From assembly GCA_910589015.1 (NCBI GenBank), contig CAJUSA010000007.1:56728-120727 (forward strand): 64,000 nt of DNA. The letters run 5' to 3'. Within the stretch, counting starts at the first letter, position 1, and every line of letters begins with the position of its first letter. The stretch comes from an uncultured Christensenellaceae bacterium (GTDB lineage Bacteria > Bacillota > Clostridia > Christensenellales > Borkfalkiaceae). A program made the position numbers and the translations under genes. Shown in pieces: positions 61,889-64,000 of this stretch. Below the pieces are notes generated by a model that was not told the origin of the DNA, did not search any database, and saw only the letters and a program-made list of their open reading frames with translations.

Positions 61889-61917
61889 TTGCTTTTTCGC
61901 GTCAATTAGTGTAAAAT
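61889..61917 (+). promoter_or_regulatory. Promoter for tRNA-Ser
   Basis: TTGCTT at 61889-61894, 17-base spacer, TAAAAT at 61912-61917, 12 bases before the tRNA. Confidence 0.6.
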
Positions 61918-61929
61918 AACAATGCATTT

Positions 61930-62020
61930 GCAGAGATGTCCGAGTGGCTTAAGGAGCACGATTGGAAATCGTGTGTAGGTTAATCGCTTACCGGAGGTTC
62001 GAATCCTCTTCTCTGCGCCA
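61930..62020 (+). tRNA. tRNA-Ser (anticodon GGA)
   Basis: Class II tRNA with long variable arm: acceptor GCAGAGA / TCTCTGC, anticodon loop TTGGAAA, T arm GGAGG-TTCGAAT-CCTCT, encoded CCA. Confidence 0.95.
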
Positions 62021-62022
62021 TC

Positions 62023-62050
62023 AAAAAACGGGCATTTTGCCCGTTTTTTT
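62023..62050 (+). terminator. Rho-independent terminator after tRNA-Ser
   Basis: Stem ACGGGCA / TGCCCGT, loop TTT, flanked by A run and T run. Confidence 0.88.
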
Positions 62051-62070
62051 CAGCATTGCGGGGGGCGGAT

Positions 62071-62598
62071 ATGGAACATGAAAGGTATATAAAACGCTGT
62101 TATGAACTTGCTGTTCACGCGGGGAAAAAGGGCTACGATACCTTCGGCGCGCTCATCGTTCATCGCGGGGAAGTGTTAGCGGAAGCGGAAAATACGGCGG
62201 ATCACAAAAAAGGTTTGTTCGGTCATGCGGAATTCAATCTGGTGCATAAATGCGCGAACCTCTATTCTGACGAGGTGCTGAAAAACAGTGTTTTTTATAC
62301 GAGTTGCGCGCCCTGCGAACGCTGTCTGGCGGCAATCGTTTCGTTGGGCGTGCGGAAAATTGTATACGGCGTTTCGTACCGCTCGTTTTCCTTATTGATC
62401 CCGAGCGACTATGTGTCGATCGACTATCAAGGTCTGTTTCGTAACATGAACGTGCGAATCGAACTGATCGGGCCTGTTCTGGAAGAAGAGGGGATGCGCG
62501 TGTTTGAATACTGGGGCGGCGAATATCAACCTTTGGAAGAATTGATCGCACAAATGGCGGAAATCAAAAAAAGCGTAAAGGCGTCAGAAGGGAAATAA
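62071..62598 (+). CDS. Zinc-dependent nucleoside/base deaminase
   Basis: 175 residues from the ATG at 62071, which has a G-rich ribosome site (GGGGGGCGG) in front. CMP/dCMP-deaminase fold: GHAEFNL gives the zinc His and catalytic Glu, and SCAPCERC gives the two zinc cysteines. The C-terminal stretch (VRIELIGPVLEEEGMRVFEYWGG) resembles small-molecule deaminases of the guanine/cytosine type more than TadA, so a free nucleobase or nucleoside is a likelier substrate than tRNA. It lies between a tRNA gene and a nucleotidyltransferase gene, and is 1 base before the latter. Confidence 0.82.
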   Translation: MEHERYIKRCYELAVHAGKKGYDTFGALIVHRGEVLAEAENTADHKKGLFGHAEFNLVHKCANLYSDEVLKNSVFYTSCAPCERCLAAIVSLGVRKIVYGVSYRSFSLLIPSDYVSIDYQGLFRNMNVRIELIGPVLEEEGMRVFEYWGGEYQPLEELIAQMAEIKKSVKASEGK

Positions 62599-62599
62599 T

Positions 62600-63274
62600 A
62601 TGTTTGATTTGGAAAAGTATCTTCATGATTTGATCGGCGCTTGCAAGGCGTCGTTTTGCGATCGGTTGCTGTACGTCGGCTTGCAGGGCAGTTATCTGCG
62701 CGGCGAAGCGCATGATAACAGCGATATCGACGTGATGGTCGTCGTCGAAAATCTATCGGTTGCGGATATGGATCGTTATCGAGAAATTCTGCTGGAAATC
62801 GGATTTTATGAAAAATCGTGCGGTTTCCTCTGCGGAAGGGCGGAGTTGGCGTGTTGGAATCCGCTGGAAATATGCCAACTTTTGCATACGACCAAAGATC
62901 TTTACGGCTCGTTGAAAGAATTATTGCCGCATGCTGCCCGCGCGGACGAAATCAATTATGCAAAATTAAGTCTGGGGAATCTCTATCACGAATTATGCCA
63001 CCGATATGTTCATGCCGACAAAGAGACGAACGAGGCGGTGTTCGGGGCGGTATGTAAAAACTTTTTCTTTTTGATACAGAATCTGTATTTTATGGAAAGC
63101 GGAAGGTTTGTTCTGTCGAAAAAGGAACTAAAGGAATGTGTTTGCGAACGCGATCGAGTCCTTCTCGAACTGGGTGACAAGAAGGGGAAGATTGACTTTG
63201 AAAGCTCGTTTGCGCTGGCGTTCGCATGGTGCCAAGAGGCTTTTGGGCGTTTGAATAAAATAAACGAGGGGTAA
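62600..63274 (+). CDS. Nucleotidyltransferase-domain protein
   Basis: 224 residues. The N-terminal half is a minimal nucleotidyltransferase: GSYLRGEAHDNSDIDVMVVV contains the GS and SDxD motifs with both catalytic aspartates. The second half is helical, HEPN-like in appearance (ANEVFGAVCKNFFFLIQ region). Related proteins transfer AMP or other nucleotides to proteins, antibiotics or RNA, but nothing shows which. It is one base downstream of the deaminase gene and probably cotranscribed. No clear terminator lies between it and the tRNA promoter. Confidence 0.75.
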   Translation: MFDLEKYLHDLIGACKASFCDRLLYVGLQGSYLRGEAHDNSDIDVMVVVENLSVADMDRYREILLEIGFYEKSCGFLCGRAELACWNPLEICQLLHTTKDLYGSLKELLPHAARADEINYAKLSLGNLYHELCHRYVHADKETNEAVFGAVCKNFFFLIQNLYFMESGRFVLSKKELKECVCERDRVLLELGDKKGKIDFESSFALAFAWCQEAFGRLNKINEG

Positions 63275-63341
63275 GGACATTCGCTTGCAAGAAAAAAGGG
63301 AAACTTTTACAAAAAAATTGAAAGCATAATGCCGAAAACGT

Positions 63342-63370
63342 TTGACAAGATAAAAAAACTTTGGTAGAAT
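63342..63370 (+). promoter_or_regulatory. Sigma-A promoter of the tRNA operon
   Basis: Consensus TTGACA (63342-63347), 17-base spacer, TAGAAT (63365-63370), 17 bases before the first tRNA. Confidence 0.8.
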
Positions 63371-63387
63371 AAACAGGCATTGCTGAT

Positions 63388-63461
63388 GCGGGTGTAGTTC
63401 AATGGTAGAATCCCAGCCTTCCAAGCTGGTCGCGTGGGTCCGATTCCCATCACCCGCTCCA
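63388..63461 (+). tRNA. tRNA-Gly (anticodon TCC)
   Basis: Acceptor GCGGGTG / CACCCGC, anticodon loop CTTCCAA, T arm GTGGG-TCCGATT-CCCAT, encoded CCA. First of six tRNA genes in a row. Confidence 0.95.
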
Positions 63462-63511
63462 ATTTTCGCAAGTTGTAAGAGATTGTATCTTCTCGGCAAG
63501 TCAATTGTTAC

Positions 63512-63588
63512 GCGCTTGTAGCTCAGGTGGATAGAGCAACGGCCTTCTAAGCCGTGTGTCAGGAGTTCGAATCTCTTCAGGCGCACCA
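63512..63588 (+). tRNA. tRNA-Arg (anticodon TCT)
   Basis: Acceptor GCGCTTG / CAGGCGC, anticodon stem ACGGC/GCCGT around CTTCTAA, T arm AGGAG-TTCGAAT-CTCTT, encoded CCA. The 50-base gap from tRNA-Gly holds nothing recognisable. Confidence 0.95.
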
Positions 63589-63596
63589 AATTATAT

Positions 63597-63674
63597 GGCG
63601 GGTGTAGCTCAGTTGGTTAGAGCGCCAGATTGTGGCCCTGGAGGTCGTGAGTTCGATTCTCGTCGCCCGCCCCA
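63597..63674 (+). tRNA. tRNA-His (anticodon GTG)
   Basis: Anticodon loop TTGTGGC; the extra G at -1 (63597) can pair with the C discriminator (63671) as in all bacterial tRNA-His. The anticodon stem closes with an A-C mismatch next to the loop. Encoded CCA. Confidence 0.93.
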
Positions 63675-63687
63675 CTCTTATTTATAA

Positions 63688-63763
63688 TGGGGTGTCGCCA
63701 AGAGGTTAAGGCACCGGATTTTGATTCCGGCATTCGTTGGTTCAAATCCAGCCACCCCAGCCA
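63688..63763 (+). tRNA. tRNA-Gln (anticodon TTG)
   Basis: Acceptor TGGGGTG / CACCCCA, anticodon stem CCGGA/TCCGG around TTTTGAT, T loop TTCAAAT, encoded CCA. Confidence 0.95.
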
Positions 63764-63766
63764 TGA

Positions 63767-63842
63767 GGCCCATTAGCTCAGTCGGTAGAGCACTTGACTT
63801 TTAATCAAGGTGTCCCGAGTTCGAATCTCGGATGGACCACCA
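63767..63842 (+). tRNA. tRNA-Lys (anticodon TTT)
   Basis: Anticodon stem CTTGA/TCAAG around CTTTTAA, T arm CCGAG-TTCGAAT-CTCGG, encoded CCA. The acceptor stem GGCCCAT / ATGGACC has one C-A mismatch at the third pair. Confidence 0.92.
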
Positions 63843-63875
63843 CTCATCGATACATCTGCATTCTTGCGGATTTAT

Positions 63876-63951
63876 GCAGCTTTAGCTCAGTTGGTAGAGC
63901 AAATGACTCTTAATCATTGGGCCCAGGGTTCGAGTCCCTGAAGCTGCACCA
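63876..63951 (+). tRNA. tRNA-Lys (anticodon CTT)
   Basis: Acceptor GCAGCTT / AAGCTGC, anticodon stem AATGA/TCATT around CTCTTAA, T arm CAGGG-TTCGAGT-CCCTG, encoded CCA. Last tRNA in the window; no terminator is visible before the end at 64000. Confidence 0.95.
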
Positions 63952-64000
63952 AACGGGAACTATCCGAACCGGTTAGTTCTAAACAATCCCGATGAGAGTT

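Noticed and set aside
63128..63589. A 153-codon - strand frame across the tRNA operon
   Set aside because: It runs antisense to tRNA-Gly and tRNA-Arg and its peptide is the kind of false protein that tRNA complements commonly give. No ribosome site.

Overview
The window looks like chromosomal DNA of an endospore-forming, DAP-peptidoglycan, low-to-mid GC Clostridia-type Firmicute, probably an uncultured gut lineage. The signs are spoVAD/spoVAE and cwlD (sporulation), dapL (the LL-DAP aminotransferase route), an NfnAB-type flavoenzyme pair, TTGACA/TATAAT promoters with 17-base spacers, strong Shine-Dalgarno sites and CCA-encoding tRNA genes. Nearly all genes lie on the + strand, so the window probably sits on one replication arm. 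No rRNA, phage, IS transposase or CRISPR array was seen.

Layout. 150-3201: a CbxX-type AAA+ ATPase followed by two tandem YbjN-like proteins. 3386-14504: a surface-polysaccharide cluster (dTDP-glucose dehydratase, four GT4-like glycosyltransferases, mannose-1-P guanylyltransferase, phosphohexomutase, EpsG-like polymerase, flippase) whose centre is much more AT-rich than its flanks. 14589-15987: spoVAD-spoVAE. 16042-19040: FMN-binding lipoprotein, ApbE and a NusG-II protein, interrupted by an AT-rich acetyltransferase and a palindromic repeat. 19057-19163: a dense DnaA-box cluster, followed by tRNA-Arg. 19588-25477: a three-gene phosphorelay (hybrid kinase, REC/HD-GYP/GGDEF regulator, HPt). 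25651-28887: MarR regulator plus a fused ABC transporter. 28942-29016: a 24-residue basic peptide. 29172-36148: purA-dapF-pyrG-dapL-malQ-mscL. 36204-38252: a nitrilase-like pseudoenzyme facing a GNAT/degV pair. 38425-42684: NfnAB, CwlD, an acyl-ACP thioesterase that appears leaderless, and a small membrane protein. 42744-57133: argG-argC-argJ-argB-argD-argF-carA-carB, then a membrane protein, a cysteine desulfurase and ThiI. 57127-59349: class A PBP on the - strand. 59439-61811: GH51-like arabinofuranosidase lipoprotein. 61930-64000: tRNA-Ser, a deaminase, a nucleotidyltransferase and a six-tRNA operon.

How the genes fit together. The arginine operon gives N-acetyl-glutamyl-phosphate reduction, the ArgJ acetyl cycle, ornithine, carbamoyl phosphate, citrulline and argininosuccinate; argH is not in the window. 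The purA operon mixes nucleotide synthesis (purA, pyrG) with meso-DAP synthesis (dapL, dapF). The phosphorelay holds every part of a kinase-receiver-HPt-receiver chain and ends in c-di-GMP making and breaking domains.

The most unusual object is a single 1350-residue protein joining the large subunit of carbamoyl-phosphate synthase to a complete diaminopimelate-epimerase fold. In this fused domain one of the two catalytic cysteines is alanine, while a separate intact dapF lies 20 kb upstream. Other points for follow-up are the DnaA-box cluster, a leaderless thioesterase mRNA, a Shine-Dalgarno buried in a hairpin, and recombination seams in the polysaccharide cluster.
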